A stretch of 48,853 bases of DNA from Synergistota bacterium (GTDB lineage: Bacteria; Synergistota; Synergistia; Synergistales; Synergistaceae), in assembly GCA_023450745.1 (NCBI GenBank), contig JAEXGR010000047.1, positions 1-48,853 on the forward strand. Reading direction: 5' to 3'. Below, one piece after another: positions 1-7,670 of the stretch. The position numbers and the translations under genes are program-made. Position 1 is the stretch's first letter. Every line of letters starts with the position of its first letter. The notes below the pieces were generated by a model that was not told the DNA's origin, did not search any database, and saw only the letters and a list, made by a program, of their open reading frames with translations.

Positions 1-290
1 GTAGAATCCCCTGCGTGACAGACCGGGTCTACAACGTCACCACCCCGGGAGAAGTAGTGGACGCGATCGTCACCGAATACGGAGTGACGATCAACCCGAG
101 AAGAAAAGACCTCCTGGAAGCCGTCTCTGGACTCAAGGGACTGCCCGTAATCACCATGGAAGAGCTGGCGTCAAGAGCGAAGAAAATGTCCGGCCCGACC
201 GACCCGGTAGCCACCACCGACAGAATAATCGGCGTCGTGGAATGGCGCGACGGAACCGTCATCGACGTCGTCAGACAGCTGAAGAAGTAA
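1..290 (+). CDS. citF: Citrate lyase alpha subunit, C-terminal part (cut by window edge)
   Basis: This is the end of the citrate lyase alpha chain, the transferase subunit that exchanges acetyl for citrate on the acyl carrier subunit during anaerobic citrate cleavage in the cytoplasm. The frame is open from base 3 at the left edge, so the GTG at 15 is an internal codon and not a start. The visible 96 or so residues carry typical CitF end motifs: TDRVYNVTTPGE, an INPRR segment, and a closing TDRI...VVEWRDGTVIDVVRQ. A strong hairpin follows at 322, so this is probably the last gene of a citrate lyase operon lying to the left. Family assignment is by recalled motif similarity; the rest of the protein is outside the window. 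Confidence 0.87.
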   Translation, partial: RIPCVTDRVYNVTTPGEVVDAIVTEYGVTINPRRKDLLEAVSGLKGLPVITMEELASRAKKMSGPTDPVATTDRIIGVVEWRDGTVIDVVRQLKK

Positions 291-321
291 TACGCAGGCA
301 GCTATAACAGCGAAACAAACC

Positions 322-358
322 GCGCAAGGGCGTCGCCGCGAAGGCGGCGCCTTTGCGC
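322..358 (+). terminator. Intrinsic terminator after citF
   Basis: A 16-base stem with two mismatches or wobbles (322-337 against 343-358) closes on a 5-base loop and is followed by TTTCT. It sits 31 bases behind the citF stop. Confidence 0.75.
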
Positions 359-421
359 TTTCTAGACGCCTGGCTACAATACAAAAAATAGAAGCGGCGG
401 CGGGGAGGAAAACATTACGCT

Positions 422-892
422 TTAATCGGACGGCCGCACCGTGCCTTTGATCGATGCCGCGATCAGGTGCGATCTGACGAAGCCGTAGACGCGCAGGTCG
501 TCGAGGAATTTGTGCATCCGCTCTTTTGAGGAGAAGGCCGCCTCGATGAGGAAGTCAAGCTCGCCGTAGATTTCCCAAAAGTGGATGACGCCGGGGGCGG
601 AGCGCAAAAAGGGAATCAAAACGTCGTTGGGTTTCTTGTCGTACTTCTGGTCGCTGTCGAATTTGAAGCTGATCATCACGTGGAGCGCGCGTCCCAGCGC
701 GTCGGTGTCGATCTCCGCGCGGTAGCCGGTGATCACGCCATTTTCTTCCAGGCGGAGTATCCGCTCGCGGACGGCGGGGCGCGTCATGCCGACCGCGTCG
801 CCGATTTCTTTGTATGAGTTTCTCGCGTCGCGCTGGAGTTCTCCTAAGATCTTCCAGTCTGTTTCGTCAAGGTTGTTTTTGTTTGCCGTCAT
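422..892 (-). CDS. Lrp/AsnC family transcriptional regulator
   Basis: A one-domain-pair regulator of the leucine-responsive/asparagine family (156 residues, the usual length). The N-terminal winged helix-turn-helix reads LDETDWKILGELQRDARNS, then IGDAVGMTRPAVRERILRLE and ENGVITGYRAEID, which is the family signature. The rest is the ligand-binding RAM domain, with the PGVIHFWEIYGELDFLIEA pattern. Such proteins usually sense amino acids and form octamers that wrap DNA. I chose ATG at 892 because GGGTGA lies 5 bases upstream; a GTG at 901 is also possible. It converges on citF and has no obvious partner gene, so it may regulate citrate lyase, itself, or amino-acid genes elsewhere; the ligand cannot be told. 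Confidence 0.88.
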   Translation of the reverse strand: MTANKNNLDETDWKILGELQRDARNSYKEIGDAVGMTRPAVRERILRLEENGVITGYRAEIDTDALGRALHVMISFKFDSDQKYDKKPNDVLIPFLRSAPGVIHFWEIYGELDFLIEAAFSSKERMHKFLDDLRVYGFVRSHLIAASIKGTVRPSD

Positions 893-1092
893 CGCTGTCA
901 CCCGCCCTTGCCTTTATGTTAACCGTATCGCCGGCTTTATTCAATTCCCCGAAATGAAAATGGTTTTTTTGCCTTACAAACGTAAGCGATCTGGCTTTTT
1001 CTTCTACGCCGCGGTATTTGTTTATCGGCGCTTATGAGGGAAAATAAGGCCAATGAATACGGCGACGGTATTTTAAAAGAGGGGCGATTTTG

Positions 1093-1332
1093 ATGAGCGA
1101 AGAAAAGATGACGATAACTTCCGCGTGGGATAATGTTAATTTTTGTACGTGTGTGGACCGTGAATGTCACTGCAATCCCGCCAACTGTACGCTGGGCTGC
1201 ACCCCCTGCGTGCAGAAGTGTCTCAGCGAGAACGAGATCCCGGCCTGCTTTTTCCGGAAGCAGAAGCCGGACATGGACCGCAAGCAGGATTATTCCTTCG
1301 AGGGGTTCGCGAGATTCACGCTGAATAAATAA
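1093..1332 (+). CDS. Small Cys-rich protein, DUF6485-like
   Basis: A 79-residue cytosolic protein with eight cysteines: FCTC near residue 18, then a C-H-C pair, a C...C..C run, an isolated C, and a final IPACFF motif followed by an aromatic SFEGFA segment. This order matches what I recall of the DUF6485 family of small, probably metal-binding proteins of anaerobes, whose function is unknown. The start is ATG at 1093 with AGAGGGG eight bases upstream; the TTG just before it is less likely. It stands alone, followed by a perfect hairpin at 1347 shared with convergent metH. Cys spacing suggests zinc or iron-sulfur binding, which is inference. Confidence 0.72.
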   Translation: MSEEKMTITSAWDNVNFCTCVDRECHCNPANCTLGCTPCVQKCLSENEIPACFFRKQKPDMDRKQDYSFEGFARFTLNK

Positions 1333-1346
1333 CCGGTATGCACCAA

Positions 1347-1379
1347 GACAGAAGCGCCCCGTCAAGGGGCGCTTCTGTC
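1347..1379. terminator. Bidirectional hairpin between the small Cys protein and metH
   Basis: A perfect 14-base-pair stem (1347-1360 with 1366-1379) and a 5-base loop lie between two convergent genes. The T tract is weak on both sides, so efficiency is uncertain. Confidence 0.6.
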
Positions 1380-1407
1380 GTTCTGAAGTGAAAAAGCGTC
1401 TTTGTTT

Positions 1408-3762
1408 TTAAAGGTTGCCGGCGTGCCGCACCGTCTCCATCGCGTCCTTTGCGTAGCGGTCGGCGCCGGTGTATTCGGCGAGGCTTTCGGTGAGCACCGC
1501 GCCGCCGACGATCACTTTTACGGCGGGGCATTCCCGCCTCAGCAGCTCTATCGTCTCTTTCATACTTGCCACGGTCGTCGTCATCAGCGCAGATAAGCCG
1601 ACGAGCTTCGCGCCCGTCTCTTTTACCGCCTCTGCGACACGCTGCGGCGGGACGTCGCGGCCGAGGTCGGTGACGTCGAAGTTATAGTTTTCGAGGATTA
1701 CCTTCACGATGTTTTTGCCGATGTCGTGGATGTCGCCGTGGACGGTCGCGATGACGATCTTTTTGCCTTTGCCCGCCTTTGCGCCGTCCTGCGCGAGTTT
1801 CGCGCGCAGCACCTCGAAGGCCGCTTTTGCCGCTTCGGCTGATTTTATGAGCTGGGGCAGGAATATTTTCCCGCTTTCGTAATCCTTGCCGACGGCGTCG
1901 AGGGCGGGAATGATCTCTTTTTCCACGACCGCAAGCGGCGGGCGGTCCGCCAGCAGCAGGGCCGCCGCTTTGGCGGCCTCGTCTTTGAGGCCGCGCGCGA
2001 CCGCATAGCCTATCTGCGGCGGCGCGTCTTTGGCGGGCGCGGCCGGAACTGACGCCGCTTCGCCGTATTTTGCGATGTATTCCTTCGAGTCGGTGTCCTG
2101 CGCAAGCAGCACGCGCGCCGCGGCGACGGTCTCCGTCATTCCCGCGTCGCCGGGGTTCATGATCGGCGCGTCAAGCCCCGAGGAAAGCGCCATCGCGAGC
2201 ATCGTCCGGTTGATCACCGGGCGCGCGGGGAGGCCGAAGGAGACGTTGCTGACGCCGAGCACCGTCTTGACGCCGAGTTCCCTTTTGACGAGGGAGATCG
2301 CTTTCATCGTTTCGCGCGCCTGATCCGGCTGGGCGCTGACGGTCATCATGAGGCAGTCGATGAAGACGTCTTCGCGCCGCAGCCCCGCAGCCTCCGCCGC
2401 CGCTACGATTCGGCGCGCGATTTCCAGACGCGCCGCCGCGTCTTGGGGAATTCCCTTTTCGTCGAGTGTGAGGCCCAGCACGGCGCAGCCGTATTTTTTC
2501 GCGATCGGCAGCACCGCGGCGAGCGATTCTTGTTTCCCGTTTACGGAGTTGAGCAGCGGCTTGCCGTTGTAGACGCGCGCCGCGCGCTCAAGCGCCTCGG
2601 GCGAGGCGGAGTCGAGCTGCAGCGGCAGGTCGGTGACGGCCTGAATCTCGCGTACCGCTTCGGCGAGCATCGCCGGTTCGTCGATGTCGGGCAGTCCCAT
2701 GTTTACGTCGAGCACTTCGGCCCCCTGTTCCTCCTCGCGGATGGCCTCCCGCAGCACGAAGTCCATATCATGCGCGCGCAGCGCCGCCTGGAGTGTTTTT
2801 TTGCCGGTGGGGTTGAGCCGTTCGCCGATGACGGTGACGCGGTCGAAGCAGACCTGTTTTGAGGGAGAGCAGACGCCGCAGCGCGGCGCGGCCTCGTTTT
2901 TTACCGGGGCCAGGCCGTTTATCATCGACTTGGTGAGCCTGATGTATTCCGGCGTCGTGCCGCAGCAGCCGCCGACGAAGCGCACGCCGCCGCCGACAAA
3001 TTCTTTGATGCAGGCGGCGAACTCCGCGGGCGTGATGTCGTAGCGCGTCGCGCCCCCTTCCATCACCGGCAGGCCGGCGTTGGGCTGGACGAGGACGGGC
3101 AGGCGCGTTGCCGCGAGGATGCGTTTTACGATCGGCGCGAGCTGTTTGGGGCCCAGCGAACAGTTTACGCCGAGCGCAGAGACGCCGAGCGCCTCAAGCG
3201 TCATTACCATGGATTCCACCGCGGCGCCGAAAAAGGTCGTCCCGTTCGCCTCGAAGCTCATGGTGGCGAATATCGGCAGGGAGGAATTTTCCTTCGCGGC
3301 GATGACCGCCGCTTTCAGTTCGTAGAGGTCGGTGAAGGTCTCGAGGAGGATGAAGTCCGCTCCCGCCGCCGTTCCCGCGCGGATGATTTCCGCGAAGACG
3401 TCCACCGCCTCGTCGAAGGGCAGGTCGCCCGCGGGCTGGAGCACGCGGCCGCAGGGGCCGATGTCGAGCGCCGCGTATTTGCCGGGCGCGCCGTCGATGG
3501 CCCTTTTCGCGGCCTTTACCCCCGCCTCCACCATCTTGGCGAGGGGCATTCCCGCCTTTTCGGCCTTGAAGCGGTTTGCGCCGAAGGTGTTCGCGAGGAT
3601 GACGTCCGCGCCCGCCGCGAGGTATTCCCGGTGAATCGCCTCTATCGCCGCGGGCGCGGTGACGTTGAGGGTCTCCGGCACCGTTCCCAGCTCCAGGCCG
3701 CGTTTTTGAAGCATCGTTCCCATCGCGCCGTCGAATAATAAAATTTTATCAAGCTCTATCAC
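1408..3762 (-). CDS. metH: Cobalamin-dependent methionine synthase without reactivation domain
   Basis: Transfers a methyl group from methyltetrahydrofolate through cobalamin to homocysteine, giving methionine. Three modules are visible in 784 residues: the homocysteine methyltransferase barrel (about 1-285; zinc ligands in GVNCSLG and GGCCGTTPE), the pterin-binding barrel (about 310-565; VIGERLNPTGKK), and the B12 cap plus Rossmann domain (about 590-784; DIHDIGK near 678 carries the axial His). The fourth, SAM-binding reactivation domain of E. coli MetH is absent; it is supplied by the neighbouring gene. Start is GTG at 3762 with GAGGAG nine bases upstream, inside the end of that gene. Last gene of the metF operon. 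Very secure. Confidence 0.96.
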   Translation of the reverse strand: MIELDKILLFDGAMGTMLQKRGLELGTVPETLNVTAPAAIEAIHREYLAAGADVILANTFGANRFKAEKAGMPLAKMVEAGVKAAKRAIDGAPGKYAALDIGPCGRVLQPAGDLPFDEAVDVFAEIIRAGTAAGADFILLETFTDLYELKAAVIAAKENSSLPIFATMSFEANGTTFFGAAVESMVMTLEALGVSALGVNCSLGPKQLAPIVKRILAATRLPVLVQPNAGLPVMEGGATRYDITPAEFAACIKEFVGGGVRFVGGCCGTTPEYIRLTKSMINGLAPVKNEAAPRCGVCSPSKQVCFDRVTVIGERLNPTGKKTLQAALRAHDMDFVLREAIREEEQGAEVLDVNMGLPDIDEPAMLAEAVREIQAVTDLPLQLDSASPEALERAARVYNGKPLLNSVNGKQESLAAVLPIAKKYGCAVLGLTLDEKGIPQDAAARLEIARRIVAAAEAAGLRREDVFIDCLMMTVSAQPDQARETMKAISLVKRELGVKTVLGVSNVSFGLPARPVINRTMLAMALSSGLDAPIMNPGDAGMTETVAAARVLLAQDTDSKEYIAKYGEAASVPAAPAKDAPPQIGYAVARGLKDEAAKAAALLLADRPPLAVVEKEIIPALDAVGKDYESGKIFLPQLIKSAEAAKAAFEVLRAKLAQDGAKAGKGKKIVIATVHGDIHDIGKNIVKVILENYNFDVTDLGRDVPPQRVAEAVKETGAKLVGLSALMTTTVASMKETIELLRRECPAVKVIVGGAVLTESLAEYTGADRYAKDAMETVRHAGNL

Positions 3763-4426
3763 CGCAGTAGGCTCCTCTCTTTCTGTATGGGCAGTCGCCG
3801 GCGGCGCAGGCCGCGCAGCTCCGGTGCCGTTTTTGGGGCCGGCCGGCGATGCCGATGACGGCCGTCACTGATTTTATCGGGACGAGCATTCCCGAGCGGG
3901 TAAGCGAAAGGCCGATGGCCTTCCCCGCGTCGAGCGCCTCGATTATCTTCGCTGATTCGGATGGTTCCACGCCGCCGTAGCCGGGGCTGAAGCGCATCGT
4001 CAGCCAGGCGTCCGCGCCCGCCGCCGTCATTATCGCGGGCTCCAGCTCGTCGCAGAGCCTTTCGGCCTCCGCGGAGGCGCAGGCGTCGAGGATGAGCGCC
4101 CGGGAGAGCGATTCGGCCTGAGCGCGGGCGATAAGCCGGTCCACGCCCGCGCCCAGCGTCACCGCCAGCAGCGCCGCCCTTTCGCACTCTTTGCAGAGCC
4201 CGGCGAGCGCCGCGCCGCAAAGCCGCAGCCGGGGCGTGATCTCTACCGCGCCGCCGCCCGTTCGGATGGCGAATATTTTGTAAACGGCGCGCGGCGAAGA
4301 ATGACGCCGCAGCTCCGCGTAGCAGTCTTTGAGTCCGGCGTCAAGCGCCGCCTCCGGCTCGCCGGATATTCCCAGCAGCCGCAGCGCCTCCGCGCGGACG
4401 GCGGGCGGCAGTTTGCCGTCAGCCAC
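3749..4426 (-). CDS. Stand-alone MetH activation-domain protein
   Basis: A 225-residue relative of the C-terminal reactivation domain of methionine synthase, which binds SAM and helps remethylate cobalamin oxidised to cob(II)alamin. The diagnostic RFSPGYGG motif is present near residue 146, followed by SLTRSGMLVPIKSVTAVIG. The C-terminus adds a cysteine cluster (CAACAAGDCPYR...YC) found in short family members and possibly able to bind a metal or iron-sulfur cluster. The gene overlaps metF by 8 bases and metH by 14 bases, so the three are translationally coupled. The product probably acts in trans on the truncated MetH; this is inference from fusion logic. Confidence 0.88.
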   Translation of the reverse strand: MADGKLPPAVRAEALRLLGISGEPEAALDAGLKDCYAELRRHSSPRAVYKIFAIRTGGGAVEITPRLRLCGAALAGLCKECERAALLAVTLGAGVDRLIARAQAESLSRALILDACASAEAERLCDELEPAIMTAAGADAWLTMRFSPGYGGVEPSESAKIIEALDAGKAIGLSLTRSGMLVPIKSVTAVIGIAGRPQKRHRSCAACAAGDCPYRKRGAYCGDRA

Positions 4427-5288
4427 GCTTTACCCTCAGCGAGTAGAGCACGCCGCGGATGTTTTCGCAGATACGCTTGGCGATGTCGGGCTGGTTCATC
4501 GTGTAAAGGTGTATGCCGTCGACGCCCTCGGCGAGCAGGTCGATTATCTGATTCGTCGCGTAGGCGATGCCGGCCTCGCGCATGGCCATGCTGTTGTGTC
4601 CGTAGGCGCGGATTATCTTTTGCACGCCCTCGGGCACGGAAGCGCCGCACATGGAGACCATGCGGTGGATCTGGGTCGGCGAGGTTATCGGCATAATCCC
4701 CGCCTCGATGGGCGTCGTGACGCCGAGCTTTCTCGCCCGGTCACGGAAGTCGTAGAAGGACGAGTTGTCGAAGAAGAGCTGGCTGATGAGCACGCTGACG
4801 CCGCACTCGCACTTTGCCCGGAGGTGCTCGAGGTCCTCCTGCATCGAATAGGCCTCGAGGTGTTTTTCGGGGTAGCAGGCGGCAAAGACGTGAAAGTCGT
4901 AGTTTTCGTTGATGAATTTAATGAGTTCGCTTGCGTATTTGAAGTCTTTCGTGCCCTCGTTGTTGATATCGCCGCGCATCGCCAAGATGTTCTGGATGCC
5001 CTTTTCCTTCAGCTTGTCGAGCGTCGCGCGCATGTCTTCGCGCGTGCTGCCTACGCAGGTCAGGTGCGCGAGGGCCGGAATCGCGTAGTCGCGCTGGATG
5101 CGCGAGGCGATTTCCGCGGTGTTCTCGCGGCTTGTGCCGCCGGCGCCGTAGGTGACGCTGATCAGGTCCGGGTCGAGGCTCGCGAGGGCGTCCACGGTGC
5201 CGAATATCTGGGAAAGTTCGCCCGTGCCCTTAGGCGGGAATATCTCAAAAGAGAAGGTGGGTTTGTCAAGTTTAAAGAAATTTTTCAT
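4419..5288 (-). CDS. metF: Methylenetetrahydrofolate reductase
   Basis: Reduces 5,10-methylene-THF to 5-methyl-THF, the methyl donor for the MetH two genes downstream. At 289 residues it is the usual bacterial length. Family motifs: FSFEIFPPKG with the catalytic Glu near the N-terminus, DLISVTYGAGGTSR, HLTCVG, LAMRGD and an AACYPEKH segment. I place the start at ATG 5288, with AGGAG eight bases upstream; the longer frame to 5342 only adds a non-homologous, membrane-like stretch. First gene of the metF / activation protein / metH operon. Electron donor (NADH or ferredoxin via a partner) cannot be told from sequence. Confidence 0.95.
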   Translation of the reverse strand: MKNFFKLDKPTFSFEIFPPKGTGELSQIFGTVDALASLDPDLISVTYGAGGTSRENTAEIASRIQRDYAIPALAHLTCVGSTREDMRATLDKLKEKGIQNILAMRGDINNEGTKDFKYASELIKFINENYDFHVFAACYPEKHLEAYSMQEDLEHLRAKCECGVSVLISQLFFDNSSFYDFRDRARKLGVTTPIEAGIMPITSPTQIHRMVSMCGASVPEGVQKIIRAYGHNSMAMREAGIAYATNQIIDLLAEGVDGIHLYTMNQPDIAKRICENIRGVLYSLRVKRG

Positions 5289-5299
5289 CGTCGTCTCCT

Positions 5300-5362
5300 G
5301 CCTGTATGGAAATAAAAATATATAAAAGCCGCGGGCCCCCAAGGTAAAGGCGAGCCCGGTCT
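5300..5362 (-). terminator. Possible terminator between the HAD gene and metF
   Basis: On the minus strand a short GC stem (5332-5336 with 5354-5358) is followed by a T-rich run before the metF ribosome site. The stem is only 5 perfect pairs, so it may be an attenuator or nothing; it marks the likely boundary between the cob and met operons. Confidence 0.35.
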
Positions 5363-5368
5363 CTTTTA

Positions 5369-6190
5369 TCAGCGGCCCTTTCGCCGCGACGCTATGGCCT
5401 GTTCGACTATCTGGGCGGCGCCGTCCTCGGTGTTCGGCGGCGCTACGATATCCGCCGCCGCCTTCACTTTCTCCTTGGCGTTGCCCATCGCGACGCCTGT
5501 GCCGGCCCAGCTGATCATCTCGATATCGTTTACGCCGTCGCCGATCGCCATCACCTCTTCGCGCGTGATCCCGTAATATTCGCTGACGCGCTGCAGGGCC
5601 TTGGCCTTATTGACGGTGGGGTGGACGATCTCGACGAAGGCTCCCCAGGAGGTGGCCTGATATATCCGGCTGCCGAACTTGCGCCGCACCGCTTCGCACA
5701 TTCGCTCAAATTCCGGCAGGTCGAAGGAGATGCCGAGCAGCTTGGCCGAATCGAGTCCGCAGTCCCAGAAATCTTCTCCCAACGCGGCGGCCTTCATGCC
5801 GCAGATATTTTCGTAATATTTGCAGCGCTCGTCCGCGCGGTCCTTGACGACGAGCTTGTCGTCGGCGTATATCTGAATGTACCAGCCGTGCTCTTTAAAA
5901 AAGGCCAATATTTCGCCCGTGAGTTCTCTGCCGATGGTTCTCTCATATATCGTCTCATCCGAGAGGGGGTCGCGAATCAGCGCGCCGTTGTAGAAGATCG
6001 AGGTGCTTTTGATGCCGGCGTCACGGATATGTATCATTGCGGAGGGGTACATGCGTCCCGTCGCCGCGACGACCCTGATGCCGCTGTCCTGCGCCGCGCG
6101 CAATGCTGCTTTCGTGCGCTGGGTCAGGCGGCTGTCGCCGTTCAGCATGGTGCCGTCCATATCGAGCGCGATAAGCTTCGGGGTTTTCAT
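5369..6190 (-). CDS. Cof-type HAD-superfamily phosphatase
   Basis: A 273-residue cytosolic phosphatase of the HAD IIB (Cof/YidA) group. Motif I is LIALDMDGTML with the nucleophile Asp, motif II is VVAATGR, the cap domain spans about residues 85-190, and the last motifs are a Lys in NKAKAL and GDGVNDIEM. Members dephosphorylate sugar phosphates, FMN or pyridoxal phosphate; the substrate cannot be told. Start is ATG 6190, which overlaps the stop of cobS as ATGA, so the frame upstream of it (to 6556) is a shadow of cobS. In this cobalamin context it could act on a nucleotide-loop intermediate such as a ribazole phosphate, but this is a guess. Confidence 0.9.
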   Translation of the reverse strand: MKTPKLIALDMDGTMLNGDSRLTQRTKAALRAAQDSGIRVVAATGRMYPSAMIHIRDAGIKSTSIFYNGALIRDPLSDETIYERTIGRELTGEILAFFKEHGWYIQIYADDKLVVKDRADERCKYYENICGMKAAALGEDFWDCGLDSAKLLGISFDLPEFERMCEAVRRKFGSRIYQATSWGAFVEIVHPTVNKAKALQRVSEYYGITREEVMAIGDGVNDIEMISWAGTGVAMGNAKEKVKAAADIVAPPNTEDGAAQIVEQAIASRRKGR

Positions 6191-7017
6191 ATCGCCGCCC
6201 ACACCGCCAGCGAGGCGAGCTCCGCCGCCACCGCCGCCGCCCCCATCACGTCGCCGTTGACGCCGCCGAGGCGTCTGTTCATGTGCGCGGCGAAGCCAAA
6301 GCCGATGAACGCCGACAGCGCGGCGCAGATGGCTAAATGGAAGATCGAAACAGGCAGAAAAACGACGAGGCAGAGCGCCGAGATAAAGAGGTCGTAAGAG
6401 GTGAAGGTGTCTACCCATCCTTTGCCCATGCCATATTCCCAGGGGTACTTTCCGAAAAAGGCCGCCGTGTTCTCCGCGAAACGCGCCGCCGCCGCCGCGG
6501 TGACGCAGGCGGAAAGCCGCATGTCCGGGCTCACGGAGGAAAGCAGCGAGGTCCAAAGGCCGAAGGCGATGATCAGCGACGCGCCGCCGAAGGAGCCCAG
6601 GCGGCTGTCCTTCATCACCTCTCGCAGGCCGTCGCCGCTCCGGCCGGAGCCGACGCCGTCCCAGAGGTCGCCCCAGCCGTCGAGGTGGAGGGCCCAGCCG
6701 ATAAGAAAATAAAAAGCCGCGCCGACCCAGGCGCTTGCCAGCGCGTTAAGGCCCAACGCCGAGGCCGCAAAGACGGCGAGCCCCGTGAGGAGCCCCAGCA
6801 GGCCGCCGGCAAGCGGCGCCAAGGCGAGCGACCGGTTTCCGGCGGGAACCGCCTGCGGCCACCACTCCTTGGGCAGCGGGATGCGCGAAAGCAGCGTCCA
6901 AATGACGACGAAGCGCGCCGCAAAGTCTCTTTTGAAACCCTTGTCATGAAGCTCCGCGTCGAGCTTCTCCGAATATTCCCTTAACTTTTCGCGATAACCG
7001 TCCATGAAGGCCACCAT
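6187..7017 (-). CDS. cobS: Adenosylcobinamide-GDP ribazoletransferase (cobalamin synthase)
   Basis: Membrane enzyme for the last joining step of cobalamin assembly: it attaches alpha-ribazole (or its phosphate) to adenosylcobinamide-GDP. The 276-residue protein shows the family core: FxVIWTLLSRIPLP near residue 37, LHLDGWGDLWDGVGSG (acidic metal-binding motif) near 112, MKDSRLGSFG near 137, and a C-terminal GGVNGDVMGAAAVAAEL. Several hydrophobic membrane segments separate these. The N-terminus carries about 25 extra charged residues. Start ATG 7017 has only a weak ribosome site; an ATG at 7005 is an alternative. It follows cobU in the operon, the usual partner order. Confidence 0.94.
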   Translation of the reverse strand: MVAFMDGYREKLREYSEKLDAELHDKGFKRDFAARFVVIWTLLSRIPLPKEWWPQAVPAGNRSLALAPLAGGLLGLLTGLAVFAASALGLNALASAWVGAAFYFLIGWALHLDGWGDLWDGVGSGRSGDGLREVMKDSRLGSFGGASLIIAFGLWTSLLSSVSPDMRLSACVTAAAAARFAENTAAFFGKYPWEYGMGKGWVDTFTSYDLFISALCLVVFLPVSIFHLAICAALSAFIGFGFAAHMNRRLGGVNGDVMGAAAVAAELASLAVWAAI

Positions 7018-7104
7018 CCATAATAATTCCGTTTTTGCCGCCGCGCGGGGCGCGGCGCGGCCGTCTGATTATAACCGGCGCGGCCCTGCCGGCGTCATAA
7101 ATTT

Positions 7105-7668
7105 TTACAGCGGGCCGGCTTTTTTCTTGACCCACAGCGGGCAGCCCGCGACCACCAGCGCGACGTTATCCGCGTATCCGGCGCAGAGCTGGTTCATCCT
7201 CCCCTGCAGGTCGCGGAAGCGGCGGCCCATCAGGTAGGGGGGCACGAGGCCGAAGCCGACTTCATTGCTCACTATTATAAGCGATGCGCCGCCGTTTACG
7301 CTCTCGCAGAGTTTCCGGGTGAGCGAGGCGATCTCGCCCTCGCGCGCAAACCAAGCCGCCTCGTCCGCGCCCTCCGACTCGGGATAAGAGAGAAAGAGGC
7401 GCGTCAGCCACATCGTCAGGCAGTCGAGCAGCAGCAGGCCGGAGGCTGCGGCGACGGCGCGCGGCAGCTCCCGCGGCTCTCCCTCCCAGGTGCCCCATTC
7501 GGCGGGACGGCGGCTTTGGTGTATCTCGATGCGCTTTTTCATCTCGCCGTCCTTGCAGTCCGCGGTGGCGAGGTAAGTGACATGTTCCTTCCGGCTCCGC
7601 GCGAGTTCTTCGGCAAAGGTGCTCTTGCCGCTCCGCGCGCCGCCGAGGATGAGCGTGATCTCTCCCAT
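7105..7668 (-). CDS. cobU: Adenosylcobinamide kinase / guanylyltransferase
   Basis: Bifunctional enzyme that phosphorylates adenosylcobinamide and then transfers GMP to give adenosylcobinamide-GDP, the substrate of CobS. At 187 residues it has normal length. Motifs: P-loop LILGGARSGKST at residues 5-16, YLATADCKDGEMKKRI with HQSRRPAEW (the His region that takes GMP), LLLDCLTMWLTR, and IIVSNEVGFGLVPP. Its ATG lies 2 bases behind the stop of the large TamB/AsmA-like gene, so the two are probably coupled. No riboswitch is visible ahead of this cluster. With cobS it suggests salvage or completion of corrinoids; cobT and cobC are not in the window. Confidence 0.94.
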   Translation of the reverse strand: MGEITLILGGARSGKSTFAEELARSRKEHVTYLATADCKDGEMKKRIEIHQSRRPAEWGTWEGEPRELPRAVAAASGLLLLDCLTMWLTRLFLSYPESEGADEAAWFAREGEIASLTRKLCESVNGGASLIIVSNEVGFGLVPPYLMGRRFRDLQGRMNQLCAGYADNVALVVAGCPLWVKKKAGPL

Positions 7669-7670
7669 CG

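Noticed and set aside
4329..5315. 328-codon plus-strand frame opposite metF
   Set aside because: Antisense shadow; metF on the other strand is secure.
6191..6556. Upstream extension of the HAD phosphatase frame
   Set aside because: This part is a shadow of cobS, full of Arg/Gly low-complexity; the true start overlaps the cobS stop.
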